A stretch of 64,000 nucleotides of DNA, taken from positions 6,927,281 to 6,991,280 of the forward strand of contig NC_054559.1 in the NCBI RefSeq assembly GCF_017654505.1, written 5' to 3'. The stretch is from Polyodon spathula (lineage: Eukaryota; Chordata; Actinopteri; Acipenseriformes; Polyodontidae). This document shows positions 24,481 through 36,302 of this stretch, piece after piece; position 1 is the stretch's first letter; each line of letters opens with the position of its first letter. A program made the translations under genes and the position numbers. The notes beneath the pieces are model-generated. The model was not told the origin of the DNA, did not search any database, and worked only from the letters and a program-made list of their open reading frames with translations.

Positions 24481-24627
24481 AGAGAGATATTTCTCAGTAA
24501 GCTGATGTTAAGACCTGCATTTGTCTTTTTTAACATATTCGTGGAAGTTTTTTCAATGTTTTCTTGCTTTTAAACACATCTTACTCAATGAATTTACTTA
24601 AGCCTAGTGTTGTCTGTAGACAGTAGC

Positions 24628-24975
24628 AGGGACGTCACTAGAGATTCATGGATAGAGGGGCTAAGCCTATTTTAGGGGGGTCTGGGCATATTCCCCCAGG
24701 ATTTCTTTTAAAGCCCCCAAAACATCTTTTCATCATGTATTTTTAGAGTAACAACAGGTGTAAAATATATCAAAATAAGGTTATTTTTGGTCAAGGTTGG
24801 CTAAAAGTATACCTGTCTCATAGTCTGTGTTAGACACTGATCTAATATGACTTACTTAAATTCTATCCAAATAAAGAAATTAAAGTCCACTCTGTCCCCA
24901 TCCATCCAACACCAACAAAAGGCACACAAATGGCTGTACTATGGAGCCAAACACTTTTTAGATTTTATTTTGAGA

Positions 24976-25037
<62 letters not shown>

Positions 25038-25690
25038 TGAGAAGACATGCAGGCCACATATATTATTAGAAAAAAATCTTTATTTAAGTTTCACTCTTTT
25101 GTTAATTGTTGCTCAAAATTAACCCTATGTCACCTTTTCTACACATGACCTACTGATAATTGTTTTGCAATGGCCTACTGAATGAAAGCAATTGAGTATG
25201 AAAAGATATGTGAATGATGTTACATCACCTGTCTCATTTATAGCCTGGCACAGATAGCAAAACTACATTAAATACAACGTTAATTAGATATCATCGCCAC
25301 ATAACTTATGTCGAATTTAAAAGACACCTTTAACGTTACCGTTAGCTAGCTCGCAACACCTGTTACACTGTAACTTACAGGCAGCCTCACATAAAAATGT
25401 ATTGGTTAACAAAGCTTTGATTATGACCAAAGTCTATAGCAGTGAATACTCTCCCTTTCTGTTCTAACTTACCACAAATTCACATCGTAGCCTATCTGCA
25501 TGAATCCGTCCTCGTCCAAAACGAAAGAAAACTTGTTTCCAGAATTTACTAGATAAGGTTTACTCTTATAAAGATATTTTTGTAGATCTAGCCTCAGTTT
25601 CCTATCAAGCCACAAGAACTGAAGCGCAACTCCTGGTCTCAGATGAAAGCACCTTAAAAATGCACAATATTCAAATAACTGCAATTAGAA
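24628..25690. mobile_element. Possible DNA-transposon remnant with (GA)n
   Basis: CAGGGACGTCACTAG at 24628 followed by GGGGCTAAGCC and CCCCCAGGA resembles the ends of hAT-like fish transposons. A (GA)n tract lies at 24973-25034. A minus-strand 71-residue frame at 25684-25469 looks protein-like (VLDEDGFMQIGYDVN) but is not recognised. No matching right end was found, so element type and limits are uncertain. Confidence 0.3.
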
Positions 25691-25801
25691 CTACTTAGGA
25701 TAACTGCAACCATCACCAAAAAAGGAATCAGTTAGTTTAGTCCTAATATGTTTTATGTGGAGTCTAGAATAGTAAATGTACAGGATGGTTCGCATAATAA
25801 T

Positions 25802-25805
<4 letters not shown>

Positions 25806-25890
<85 letters not shown>
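25806..25890. repeat. (GT)n microsatellite
   Basis: About 85 bp of GT dinucleotides. The overlapping Cys/Val and His/Thr open frames are repeat products. Confidence 0.98.
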
Positions 25891-25891
<1 letters not shown>

Positions 25892-25899
25892 GCTGCTGT

Positions 25900-26470
25900 C
25901 TGTCTGTTTGCTGTCATCTCCACCTCCCCTGGACCAGATCTGTGCTGGTCTGTGCACTGGACAGTTTCCCAGGGATGTGAATAGAACAGCAGTTCGGGGG
26001 AAGTGGATAGGCTACTAGCAGAGTTGAAAGTCCAGAGGCGTTGAGTGATACATGTCTTGCAAGACAGCTCCCTCTCCCTCTCTCTCCAGCTCTCTATCTC
26101 TCTCTGAGCTTCCAGTCTGCTCTGGTTCGACTCCAGGTTTTTGATTTCTTTCCTCTGGTCCACTGCAAGGTGTCTGCAGGGCTTTTCAGGAAATGTCAGG
26201 GACCATGTGGTATGGAGATGGCCTTTCAGAAGGGATCAGGCTGGTTGTCAGGCAGTAGGGTGCAAATCGGGAGTGACAGGCTGTTCCATGGTGCCTAACC
26301 ATCTGTACTAAATATGACAGCAGGGAGAGTGGGCAGAAGGATGCTTGATAAATCAGGGTAAATGAGAGACAGGCAAGGAAACATAGAGGGAGAGAGATGT
26401 TAGTGGAATGTCAGCTTTTGAAATAATCCATGTTTAATCTTACATTCGAGTGAGATGGCGAGGAGCAAAG
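25900..26470. other. Unassigned; coiled-coil-like minus-strand frame
   Basis: On the minus strand 26163-25990 reads as a charged heptad-like peptide (KEIKNLESNQSRLEAQREIE). It could be a host exon, but no splice sites or family resemblance were established and the CT-rich sequence can generate such peptides. Confidence 0.2.
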
Positions 26471-26479
26471 AAAGGCAAA

Positions 26480-27115
26480 CTGTTGGAAAACATGGATCGA
26501 GAATTGATTAGGGGTTTGCTATGCATGTGGACTAGCAGAGCTATACTAGTGTTCTTTTCTGAAAAGAGACTAATATTGCAGATAGCAGACTGTTTGGTTC
26601 AAATTGCATGTACTGCTAACCACTGATAGAGACGATGCGTCTACAAACTGCCCAACAATGACTGCAAGCTAATGAGATAACAATGCTGTGGACTAGAAGG
26701 GAACAGGCTCTAGACTTCAGAGAGATCAAAAGAGATAATCCCACTGGCATCAAAGGGGGTCGCAAGGAGATAACAAAAGGCAGATGTATGGACCTTTTGT
26801 CTCCAGGAGTGTGAAGAATGCACTGAGTTCAGAGGTTGTCACACTAGACTACACACACAGACACACACACATTAACACTCACACAATAAATTAAATTACC
26901 TTGACCATTGGTTAATGTCAGAGAAAGGGGAGGTGGACCATCTATACAGAAGGGTATTTAATGTCATGCAAACATTGTAATGTTGAGTATTCTGTATGTC
27001 CTGTACCTGGGACCAGACTCCCTGCATATTTCAATAAACCTGGCAACTGATTAAAGAAAAGGACTCTCTGCATTTTCTTGAATCTACTTAATCACCATCT
27101 ATTTTTTGTAAGTTA
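26480..27115 (+). mobile_element. LTR-like segment
   Basis: Features in order on the plus strand are a possible TG start near 26480, a CCAAT-like TTGACCATTGG region near 26900, GGTATTTAATG (TATA-like, near 26951), CCTGTACCTGGGACC, and AATAAACCTGG (polyadenylation signal, near 27034), followed by a CTCTCTGCATTTTCTTG stretch. This is the U3-R-U5 order of an LTR. No paired copy or internal genes are visible, and the ends are not fixed. Confidence 0.4.
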
Positions 27116-27689
27116 CTTCACAAACCTTTCTATTAAAGAAAGGAAACAACAGAAGTGATCAATCGAAGAAAAGCACCATATCGGAAAGATGTATGTTTTG
27201 CAATAATAAAATAGCTAGTTGACTATTTCTGTTACTCAAACTGAGTTACAGGAGTTAGTGCAGCTGTAATTTATGGCAAGGTAAATTAACCTGTACCTGA
27301 ACTCTGCATTAAGATTTCCAATAATGCCAAGGGAAGTACCTCCAAATGTAAAAGGCGGTTTTTCACTCCTAAAGGTCCTTAGCAGGTTTCTTCAAAATTG
27401 GGCAAATGGTTCTCTAGATATGCAAAACATATTGCATTTAAACTCTCATCCAAAATAAAGTGCAACTGTTCTTTTTAAATATTTCAGTCAAAACATAAAC
27501 ACAGTATTAACATAAGAACAGTATCTGCTTAACTTGTAATCCTTTTAAATGTTGAATTAATACCAGTTTGTATTTCTATATAGAAGCAGGATATAAGCCA
27601 CATGTAAGTATAGAAAGGGTTGAGTTAAGTGCAGAACATTTGAAAAGCTGATCCATTATATTTCTATGCAATTAGTTTTGTAATCCTCT

Positions 27690-27975
27690 TTGTGCCATGT
27701 GACACATAACGCAACATCAAGTGTTCCCCATCTCTGCCAGTCGTGAGTGATTTTCTCAGCTGTGCCCCATGTCGGGTTTTCTGTTGTCAGTTCGATCTCG
27801 ATAGTTCTGCTCCATGTTGTTTTTTGCCTTCCTCTGTTCCTCTGGTGTCCATCTCAATGTTGTTCTGGCAATGTCATTGGCATTTCTCTTCAGTATTTGG
27901 CCTAACCAGAGCCTTCTGTGTCTCTTAATGGTTTTGATACTTTCTGTGTTGGCACTTCTATAGAGTCCGATGCTG
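27690..27975 (-). mobile_element. LINE C-terminal fragment
   Basis: On the minus strand frames contain IKRHRRLWLGQILKRN, IARTTLRWTPEEQRKAK and a frame-shifted W..R..A dR.W-like end. The pattern 'RRLRWLGHVLRM...W.P.G.R.RGRP..TW' is typical of the C-terminus of RTE/Craft-like LINE ORF2 proteins. Frameshifts and a stop mark it as dead. Clade is uncertain. Confidence 0.65.
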
Positions 27976-27980
27976 GTAAT

Positions 27981-28256
27981 TGTGGCAGGGTAGGGTCACG
28001 GCCCCAGCTGTTACTGGCAGGAAGAGAGACTAAGGCATAAATTTATAAAGGGAAAAGTTGACCGCATAAAGCCACATAATGTACGTAGTCTGTATGGCAG
28101 CAAAATAACAACCTATTTTATAAGACTAATTAGGTGAAGCAGGAGAGTCCGCAATCAAACAATTTAAATACCCCTCACTGCAATTAGCGGTGGAGAATTA
28201 CACACCTCGCACAATAAATAACAGGTTTGGGTCAAACCTGCGTGCGTAGGCTACAC
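27981..28256 (-). mobile_element. LTR-like segment related to the TGTGGCAG family
   Basis: The left end TGTGGCAGGGTAG, then CGGCCCCAGC and GGCAGGAAGAGAGACTAAGG, parallels 18442 onward. The right end near GGCTACACA is a poor match. A TATTTAAAT box is present on the minus strand near 28170. It adjoins the LINE fragment on the left. Confidence 0.5.
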
Positions 28257-29670
28257 ATTCCAAAAGAAAATGAATGGCACACAAAGACCTCAGCCTGGTA
28301 CTAGCCATGGTGTTGAGATGCTCGGAAACGAAAAATGAAATTTACCAATATGGAAGTGGAGATTTTGGTACAAGCAGTACTCAAAATACATCACCACGAC
28401 AAAGGAATAAAATATGGAATGTGTGGTGGCTTCTTAATAAACAAATGTACCACTTCAGAGTTTGTAGTCTAGGTTGCTTATACATTACGACGGCAACGAT
28501 ATGGTCAACAACAATAATTCTGTACAGCTTCATACAAACAGTCTTCAGTTTAACTACGACTTATATCTTCCTAAATTCTTATGCAGTTACAACTCTCCTA
28601 TTTCTTATGTATGCCTGTATTTCTGACTCTATGTATGGTTTTAAAGCATATCTGTATGGTCTATGATGGTTTATAACCATCTGTACTCTATTTGCTCTAG
28701 TTACAAACTGTCATCTGTCCCTCTGTCCTTTTTTTTAGTTTTCTTTCAAATGTGAATTTAACAATATTGCCTGAACCAATATTTTTAAATACCCGAATTA
28801 TATATTAAAAAACATACAATATGTAGGCATTACTAAAATAACAGTGGAGGATGAGCCCTCATTCTATTACATGAATATGAGACTTTCTTTAGTGCGCCTC
28901 TGAGTATCGTTCCATCTTTTTCTTAATCTTCTCCACTGTTCTTATAATAATGTCTACACACTAGAAGTAAAGACTCTCATTAGAACCTTGCTTTGCCACT
29001 GTGGGGAGACCTTTTCAGGTGCTTCTATGAACCTTTTTTTTACATTGACTCTATATTCTCTATTTGCAGACTTTCTTTTTTGTCATGTAAGCTATGAAAC
29101 ACGTATTAAAAATTGGAGTTTGCAGAACAATATGGAATTATAAACCACAATTTGCAAACTGACTTGATCAGAATGATTGATAAATTAGCAATATGTTATT
29201 CAAAGTTTCTTTGTCCTTGAAAACTTTGTCTCCCAAATCACCTTGCCTTTTATATAGCTTACTGTCTGACTGCGACAAATTAATGCCTGCTTTTCAGTGT
29301 TCTTAAAATAAGCAAGCAAATATGAGGCCCACAATTACTGGCAGCTTTAATAAATTAGACAGATATTTAATAGACCTAATCTGCAAAGTCCCCTCCCAAT
29401 TTTAGTGGTTTTGTTCAGAAATGCCCCAGAATTACATATGCATATACAGAATTACATATGCATCAAGGGCTAAAGTGCACAGTGACATTGCCCCCACAAA
29501 TCACGTATTAATTGCGTGTTTATACCATCCTGTATGTTTTATAAATCCCATCCAAGATTTTAGAACCCTCCGTGCCCATTTTACGATGGTAAATAATGTG
29601 CAATCCTTTTCTAAATATGGGCCTCAGAGTCAAGAAGCTGCAGTTCAAGCATTAAAGCACACATGTATTA
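28257..29670. other. Unassigned DNA
   Basis: No gene or repeat family is recognised. A 130-residue plus-strand frame at 28274-28666 is hydrophobic toward its end but shows no family features and is in AT-rich sequence. Confidence 0.35.
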
Positions 29671-29859
29671 CAGGTTTTCTCAATCGCTAAAGCACAGTTA
29701 GCACAATTCTCGAAACAGTTAACACAAACACCAGAACAGTTGCACGATTTATAAAACATCAAATACAATTGCAAAATGAAGCAAAGATGTCAAATTTATT
29801 CAAATATCTTGCAAAACCTAATATTTATACCAATTCTTCCAAAATGTAGGTTCATATTG

Positions 29860-30150
29860 TTTAACTCTTCAATCTAATTCTTCCCTTTCCCAATTCCTTT
29901 CAAATGGAACTGTGTAGATTGCCTTCATGCTGACATTGTGCCTCTTGAGAACGTCAATGGTTGACACACTTATGCTGTTCACACCATGAAAAACATCCTC
30001 ATGTGCAACTATGTAGCTTTGTATCTCACAAATGCAGATGTCGTTGTTGGCACAGATCAGATCTACTATTGCCAGTTCTTGTTCTGGTTACAAGAGGCGA
30101 CTATGTCTGCCATGGGCAGCTCTTCTTTCAATCCTAAAAAAATATAAGTA
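29860..30150 (-). pseudogene. Transposase exon 2 (second HTH region)
   Basis: It begins after TTTTTTTAG (acceptor, exon from about 30150) and reads RIERRAAHGRHSR, a stop, PEQELAIVDLICANNDIC, EIQSYIVAHEDVFHGVNSIS, STIDVLKRHNVSMKAIY and VPFERN. Joined to exon 1 the codons give ...NENR-IERR... without loss of phase. The catalytic DDE part that should follow is absent; decayed sequence continues to about 29780. Confidence 0.8.
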
Positions 30151-30454
30151 AATTTGAATACCAATACACTATTGTGCAATGCATATGCATATTAACTGTA
30201 TAGAACAAAGTAGGGAGCTGCGTCATCCTGCAAGATGCAAACTTAAAGTACCACAGATGATCTGAGCAGCTGATTCAAATTCAGCACCGTTCTGAGACGT
30301 AGTTAAACGAGGCAGTCTTCCCAGCGAAGACAGTAAAACATTGAATCCTTTTGTATGGAGAGTATCAGTAGCTAAGGCTCATGGTTCATCAACTGATTAA
30401 GATTCAGTTGTATTGAGTTTGCCCACTAATGATGATAAACAAACTACAAGTTAG

Positions 30455-30802
30455 GTGCCTGCTGATATGAAAAACAGTAAGTTTTGGCCCCCTACTGTAT
30501 TCTGGATGAATGGCATCCCTTCTAAAGTGTCTCCATGTGAGCAGAAAGAAGTGTATAGTAACAATGTGTACAGATCCAGAACTATTGTACATGGTGCAGA
30601 AGTAACCCTGACACATAAATTAAAACATAATCCTCTTGTTAATTGTGCATGTAATATGTGCCAAAGCAAGTCATCAGTGACTGGGCTCAGACTTTGTCAG
30701 GCATGCAGTCATTTAGCTAAACACTGTAGAATCTTGTTTGAATGCAATGATTCTGTAGGTGTTTCTTTCTCTCATTTAAATGTAAACCCAAAAAGATATT
30801 AA
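30455..30802 (+). CDS. Unrecognised Cys-rich ORF
   Basis: An in-frame TAG at 30452 precedes the open frame; the first ATG is at 30467. The translation has a hydrophobic Trp/Pro N-terminus and then a Cys/His-rich block: CxCxxC, about 14 residues later CxxC, then HxxxxC and a final C, over roughly 40 residues. This spacing suggests metal binding. No family was recognised with confidence. The position just upstream of an LTR-like region would fit a 3' accessory gene of a retroelement, but a host exon or chance cannot be excluded. Confidence 0.4.
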   Translation: MPADMKNSKFWPPTVFWMNGIPSKVSPCEQKEVYSNNVYRSRTIVHGAEVTLTHKLKHNPLVNCACNMCQSKSSVTGLRLCQACSHLAKHCRILFECNDSVGVSFSHLNVNPKRY

Positions 30803-30832
30803 GAGGATTGAATGCATGAGTTGTGAAAAGGT

Positions 30833-31068
30833 CACTTAGTAAAATGGGCGCATCTGAGAAAATTAGAATGTGAGGAAGGTGTCCCTACTAAGCGTGTACA
30901 AGTGTCTTGTAGGTACGAAGTCAAGGCCATGGCGACTCACACCTGTGATGCGAGACGATGGATTCGAGAGCCTATTGTCGTGTTCACTGAGCCTGCCCGA
31001 GTGGAATCTGAGACCGAAGTGGAGTCCTGCTGGGAGCGAGCTGAAACCCTTGACTTTGTGCCTATTTA
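30833..31068 (+). other. Coding-like remnant, about 78 codons
   Basis: Plus-strand frame with no stop from 30833 to the TAA at 31066-31068. Its composition is not low complexity, and it is acidic toward the end (ESETEVESCWERAETLDF). It lacks an early ATG and starts after a stop, so it would be an exon or a decayed 3' part of the preceding ORF in another frame. Not recognised. Confidence 0.3.
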
Positions 31069-31879
31069 AAATGAAATGTATTAATGCAATAATATGTGTT
31101 ATAATCCTTTGTATTGTTTGTATAATCTTTAGTTTGGAAAATTGTGTAAGTGTGTCATCAAAAGTAACGCGTAACGCTGTTTTAATTCTTAATTGTGAAA
31201 CTTATGTATTTTCTTTATATAAAATCGTGCAGTAGAAGCTGGTATAGTTTGATACAAGTGGCCAGTTTTTAGGCAGTTTCTTATCAAGATGGGCTTGATT
31301 CCCAGAATTGAATGCAAGTTTCTGCAGCACCCTTTTTAGCCTAAGAAAATGTTGTTAAATGTTGAAATAAGGTTTGATATGCTTGCTTTTTACTATAAAC
31401 TATTTGTGCGTGTAAGACCGTATGCTTAACACTGCCTGTTATAATAATATACATGAAATTGTTTCTCATCAAGATAGGTTCGCATTTAAAATAGTTAGTA
31501 ATCATGTTCGAGTGTCTTCTCGCCATAGAAAAATTGGAAAAAACCTTGATTATCGCTGGAAATTGGAAAGCTAAGTGCACAGCTAGCGAACTGGTTTTAG
31601 CTGATTTTTGTGAGGCTGAAAAAAATAGGAGGTCGTCCGCAGTTCAGCTGAATTCGTGCTGTTAGGAAACTCATAGGACAGAGACATTACAATCTTACAC
31701 TTAAATCAAAAACAAATAGATTATCCATGGAGAGAAACTCATATATTAAAAACATAAAATGGAAGTTCCCCATAATATCTGTTAAGCACACGCCTGTAAA
31801 GAGAGAAGGAAAACTAATTTGAAGAATAGAATGGCATGAGGGAATATATTATTAGACATTAATACATATAATTAATATA

Positions 31880-32035
31880 ATCATAACTGATAGTGTTGTA
31901 TATATCTCAAACAACACTTATATATTCAACAATAACATTAGTGTTGTATATACTTTAAACAACACTTATATACTCAACATAACAGTATAGTGTTTTATAT
32001 ATTTCAAACAACACTTATATATTCAAAATAATATT
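31880..32035. repeat. Three hairpin-forming direct repeats of about 53-55 bp
   Basis: Each unit has AGTGTT(G/T)TATATA, then CAAACAACACTTATATA. AGTGTTGT pairs with ACAACACT across a short AT-rich loop, so each unit can fold into a hairpin. The units lie upstream of the TATA box at 32238 and could be promoter-proximal enhancer repeats. Confidence 0.8.
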
Positions 32036-32764
32036 ATTTTATTTGTTTCACCTAGCTTTTTAGATAGAGGAGGGGTCGAGAAATGAACGGGTGAGATCAT
32101 GATTGGATGTGTAGACCAGGTGTTATATTTTTATTAATTGCTGACACAAGGCTCTAAATTTTTAGGCTGTTGTGTGCCAAAGAGATAAGAATTGGACTTG
32201 ATAAAGATTCTCTATGTATTCCTATGGAGACGAATCCTATAAAAACTCACACTTTTCGCAAAGGGGTACCACATTCAAGACCTTGACCTGACAGGGTGAA
32301 GTGGTCCATCACTTGCAGATCTCTAAGCTACTTTTCCTTATAATAGGAGGTAAGCATATTACTAACATTATTATATCTTACATGTATTGGTTGCATTGCT
32401 ATAAGGTTTTGAAACTATGTTTTGGATTTAAGAGAGTGTTATATTGAATGAAACTGAAATATAGAAGTGGGTGCTTGTAGACCGCATGTGTTGGAATTTG
32501 GAGGTCTGATCAACCTATCTTTTTCCAAATATTAAAAGCATTTTAATAAACCGAAGGAGCATTGCTCTGATTCTTAAAACTTAAAATGAATGAGTCTTGA
32601 GTGTCTTTCTTTCTGATTAAATAAAAGTTATATGGACTTACTTACAGCTCGTCCAGTGCTCGACCATAAACCACTAGGAGTTTATAACATATCTGTGCTC
32701 CTAACCTCTCCCCTGAGTTAAGAGTGTGTGCAGAGTAAACAGAAAATAAATAAGACAGAATAAA

Positions 32765-33612
32765 ATGAGTACGTTAAAATCTGCGAAATGCAGCAGACGT
32801 GACAAAATGGAGCTGGAAGAAGTGAGACAGCAACAGGATCTTGAGGAACTGGAACACCCACAATTCAAGGAATTCTGCATCACCCCTAACAGACTGAAAG
32901 CCACCAGGGAGATAGAAGGTCAGAACAGCTGGGTTCAGGTAGGCAGAAGCAGAGAAAAAAAGAAACTTTGTCAAACACAACCACCAGAAATCAAAACAAC
33001 CAACAAATTTGAGTCACTTCAGAATTTTGATGAGCAGAACCAACAACAAGAGAATGAAAGGAATAACATCCAGGACCCTATTGACAGTGGTGACCAGACA
33101 GCAAAAAGAAGGGAGGTCATGATTGTTGGGGACTCCATATTGAGAAACACAGCAAGTTCAATTCGTAGTTTGGACCCCCTTACTACAACAGTGTGCTGCC
33201 TTCCGGGAGCCTCGGTCAAGCACATCACTGAACGTGGACAGGCTCCTAGAACGAACAGGAGACGACCTGGTAGTAGTCGTCCACATCGGTACAAACAACA
33301 TTGGAAGAGACAGACCAACATCCCTGCAAAACAAACTCAGAGAGCTAGGAAGGAAATAAAAAAAGAGAAAACCAAAACTGTGGTATTTTCTGGTACACTT
33401 GCAAAGGGCCATATGGACAGCTGGAAATAATTAATCAAAACGCGTGGCTGAAGATGTGATGCACATGGGAAGGCTTCACCTATCTTGATCATTGGACCAC
33501 ATTCTACAACGAGGACTATCTGTATAGACGGGACGGACTGCACTTAAATAACAAGGGAACCAGTCTACTTGGAGAAAAGATCCTCGAGCAGGTTCAGAAG
33601 CATTTAAACTAG
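32765..33612 (+). pseudogene. CR1 ORF1 with SGNH/esterase-like domain
   Basis: ORF1 starts with ATG at 32765. The first half is charged and Gln/Glu-rich, a likely nucleic-acid-binding/coiled-coil part. At about 33118 comes VMIVGDSILRN, the block I GDS motif with the nucleophilic Ser. After a frameshift near 33230 the frame gives VVHIGTNN (block III, G-x-N), and near 33530 RDGLHLNNKG supplies the block V Asp/His. The frame ends at TAG 33610-33612. This is the esterase domain known from CR1/L2-type ORF1 proteins. At least two frameshifts, and a probable deletion near 33430, disable it. Confidence 0.85.
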
Positions 33613-33679
33613 AAAGGAAGGGGGGAGAAATCAACAAAAAAACAGAAGGGAGACCGCATCAAAACAACAACAACAACTC

Positions 33680-36302
33680 AGGTAAGACAACCATTAAATG
33701 TATTTATCTAAATGCTAGAAGTATCAGAAACAAAATTCTAGAACTTGAAGCTACTGCACTAACAAGTAACTATGATGTGATAGGTGTTACAGAAACTTGG
33801 TTGTGTGAGAGTGATGGGGACAAATATAATATTTGTGGGTATACACTGTATAGGAAAGACAGGCAGGACAGAAGAGGAGGAGGGGTAGCGCTATACATAA
33901 GAAACAGTCTTGAAGCCCAGGTGTTAAACCTGGACAAAGAAAATAAAGCCGAATCAATATGGGTCAGAATAACGGACAAAAATTCAAAGGGCATAATAAG
34001 AGGAGCATGCTATAGACCGCCAGATTCAGACAGTGAGCAAAATAATCTGTTATACAATGACATTAGAAATGCGTGTAGCAAAGGAGAAGCCATACTAATG
34101 GGGGATTTCAACTTCCCCCAAATAAAATGGGAAAACCCGGTGGGTAGCACGAAGGATGAAATAGAAATGGTGGAAATGACAAATGACTGCTTCCTAACAC
34201 AATTTGTCAAGGCACCGACTAGAGGGGAGGCATGCCTTGATTTAGTCTTTTCAAATAACAAAGACAGAATAACTAAAACAGAGGTCAGAGAACCACTGGC
34301 AAACTCAGACCACAACATGGTCTCATTTGAAGTGTTTTTTAAAACCCCAAAAGTAATGACTAAAGCTAAGGTTTACAATTTTAGAAAAGCAAGCTATGAA
34401 GGTATGAAACAGAGACTAACAGAAGTAGATTGGAGTAAAATAGAGAAAACACCCACAGAAGAAGGATGGTTGTTCTTCAAAAATGTAGTACTAGAGGCGC
34501 AAAACAATTACATCCCTAAAGTAGACAAATCTAAATGTAAAACTAAATTGCCAAAATGGTTTAATAGATCAATTAAAAAAAATATTCAGCGAAAAAAAGG
34601 CACTTTACAGAGCATTAAAAAAGGACCAAAAAGAAAGTACGCAGAAAGAGTACACAGAACTGCAAATGCAAGTCAAAAAGGAAGTTAGAAAGGCCAAGAG
34701 AGAAATAGAAATGAACATTGCTAAGGGAGCTAAAACCAATTCCAAAATGTTTTTCCAATATTACAACAGCAAGAGAACATTCAAAGAGGAGATTAAATGT
34801 TTAAGAGATACAAATGGCAAAATCGTAGATGAAGAAAAAAAAATAGCAAATATATTAAATGATTACTTTTCACAAGTTTTTACAAAGGAAGATACTGACA
34901 ACATGCTCCACATGTCATCCAGTTCCTATCCAGTTTTAAATAACTTTAGCATAACTGAGGCAGAAGTGTTAAAGGGACTAGGAGCTCTTAAAATAAACAA
35001 ATCCCCTGGGCCGGATGAGATCCTTCCAGTAGTACTCAAAGAAATGAAAGAAGTGATTTACAAACCGCTAACCAAGATCATGCAGCAGTCTCTTGACACA
35101 GGGGTGGTACCGACAGACTGGAAAATTGTAAACGTAATACCGATCCACAAAAAGGGAAACAAAACTGAACCAGGTAACTACAGACCAGTAAGCCTGACTT
35201 CTATTATATGCAAACTTATGGAAACTATAATAAGATCCAAAATGGAAAATTACCTATATGGTAACAGGGTCCTGGGAGACAGTCAACATGGTTTTAGGAA
35301 AGGGAGATCGTGTCTAACTAACTTGCTTGATTTTTTTGAGGATGCAACATCGATAATGGATAATTGCAAAGCATATGACGTGGTTTATTTAGATTTCCAG
35401 AAAGCTTTTGACAAAGTCCCGCACAAAAGATTAATTCTCAAATTATGATTCACATTAATGATTTAGATTCTGGTATAGTAAGCAAACTTGTTAAATTTGC
35501 AGACGACACAAAAGTAGGAGGAGTGGCAAACATTGTTGCAGCAGCAAAGGTCATTCAAAATGATCTAGACAAGATTCAGAACTGGGCAGACACATGGCAA
35601 ATGACATTTAATAGAGAAAAGTGTAAGGTACTGCACGCAGGAAATAAAAATGTACATTATAAATATCATATGGGAGATACTGAAATTGGAGAAGGAATCT
35701 ATGAAAAAGACCTAGGAGTTTTTGTTGACTCAGAAATGTCTTCATATAGACAATGTGGGGAAGCTATAAAAAAGGCTAACAAGATGCTCGGATACATTGT
35801 GAAAAGTGTTGAATTTAAATCAAGGGAAGTAATGTTAAAACTGTACAATGCACTAGTAAGACCTCATCTTGAATATTGTGTGCAGTTCTGGTCACCTTGC
35901 TATAAAAAAGATATTGCTGCTCTAGAAAGAGTGCAAAGAAGAGCGACCAGAATTATTCCGGGCTTAAAAGGCATGTCATATGCAGACAGGCTAAAAGAAT
36001 TGAATCTGTTCAGTCTTGAACAAAGAAGATTACGTGGCGACCTAATTCAAGCATTCAAAATTCTAAAAGGTATTGACAGTGTCGACCCAAGGGACTTTTT
36101 CAGCCTGAAAAAAGAAACAAGGACCAGGGGTCACAAATGGAGATTAGACAAATGGGCATTCAGAACAGAAAATAGGAGGCACTTTTTTACACAGAGAATT
36201 GTGAGGGTCTGGAATCAACTCCCCAGTAATGTTGTTGAAGCTGACACCCTGGGATCCTTCAAGAAGCTGCTTGATGAGATTGTGGGATCAATAAGCTACT
36301 AA
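33680..36302 (+). pseudogene. CR1 ORF2: APE endonuclease and reverse transcriptase
   Basis: The endonuclease runs from about 33690: IYLNARSIRNK, VIGVTETWL (catalytic Glu), YRPP, MGDFNFP and NSDHNMV, all APE motifs and intact. A frameshift near 34680 moves to the next frame with the RT: INKSPGPDEI, NYRPVSL, HGFRKGRSC and motif A YLDFQKAFDKVPH. Next to 35447 the sequence jumps to INDLDSG and motif C FADDTK: the segment with motif B (GVPQGSVLGP) is deleted, by my estimate about 150 bp. The C-terminal part (LGVFVDSEM, YNALVRPHLEYC, RRATRIIPG, WNQLPSNVVEA) is well preserved to the stop at 36300. Confidence 0.92.

Larger units (their letters stand above)
30151..32690 (+). mobile_element. LTR/endogenous-retrovirus-like segment (tentative)
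   Basis: Two coding-like pieces (30455-30802 and 30833-31068) are followed by about 1 kb with LTR features in order: three hairpin-forming repeats at 31880-32035, a TATA box CCTATAAAAACTC at about 32238, and AATAAA at about 32548 followed by a GT/T-rich stretch and a second ATTAAATAAA near 32618. That is the order of a retroviral 3' end: last genes, U3 with enhancer repeats, R, U5. Termini and a polypurine tract are not securely placed, no gag, pol or env is recognised, and part of this could be the original intron. Confidence 0.4.

Noticed and set aside
25748..26018. Cys/Val- and His/Thr-repeat proteins
   Set aside because: Produced by (GT)n translation.
28274..28666. 130-residue hydrophobic plus-strand ORF as a membrane protein
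   Set aside because: AT-rich sequence, no signal or family resemblance, no exon signals; likely chance.
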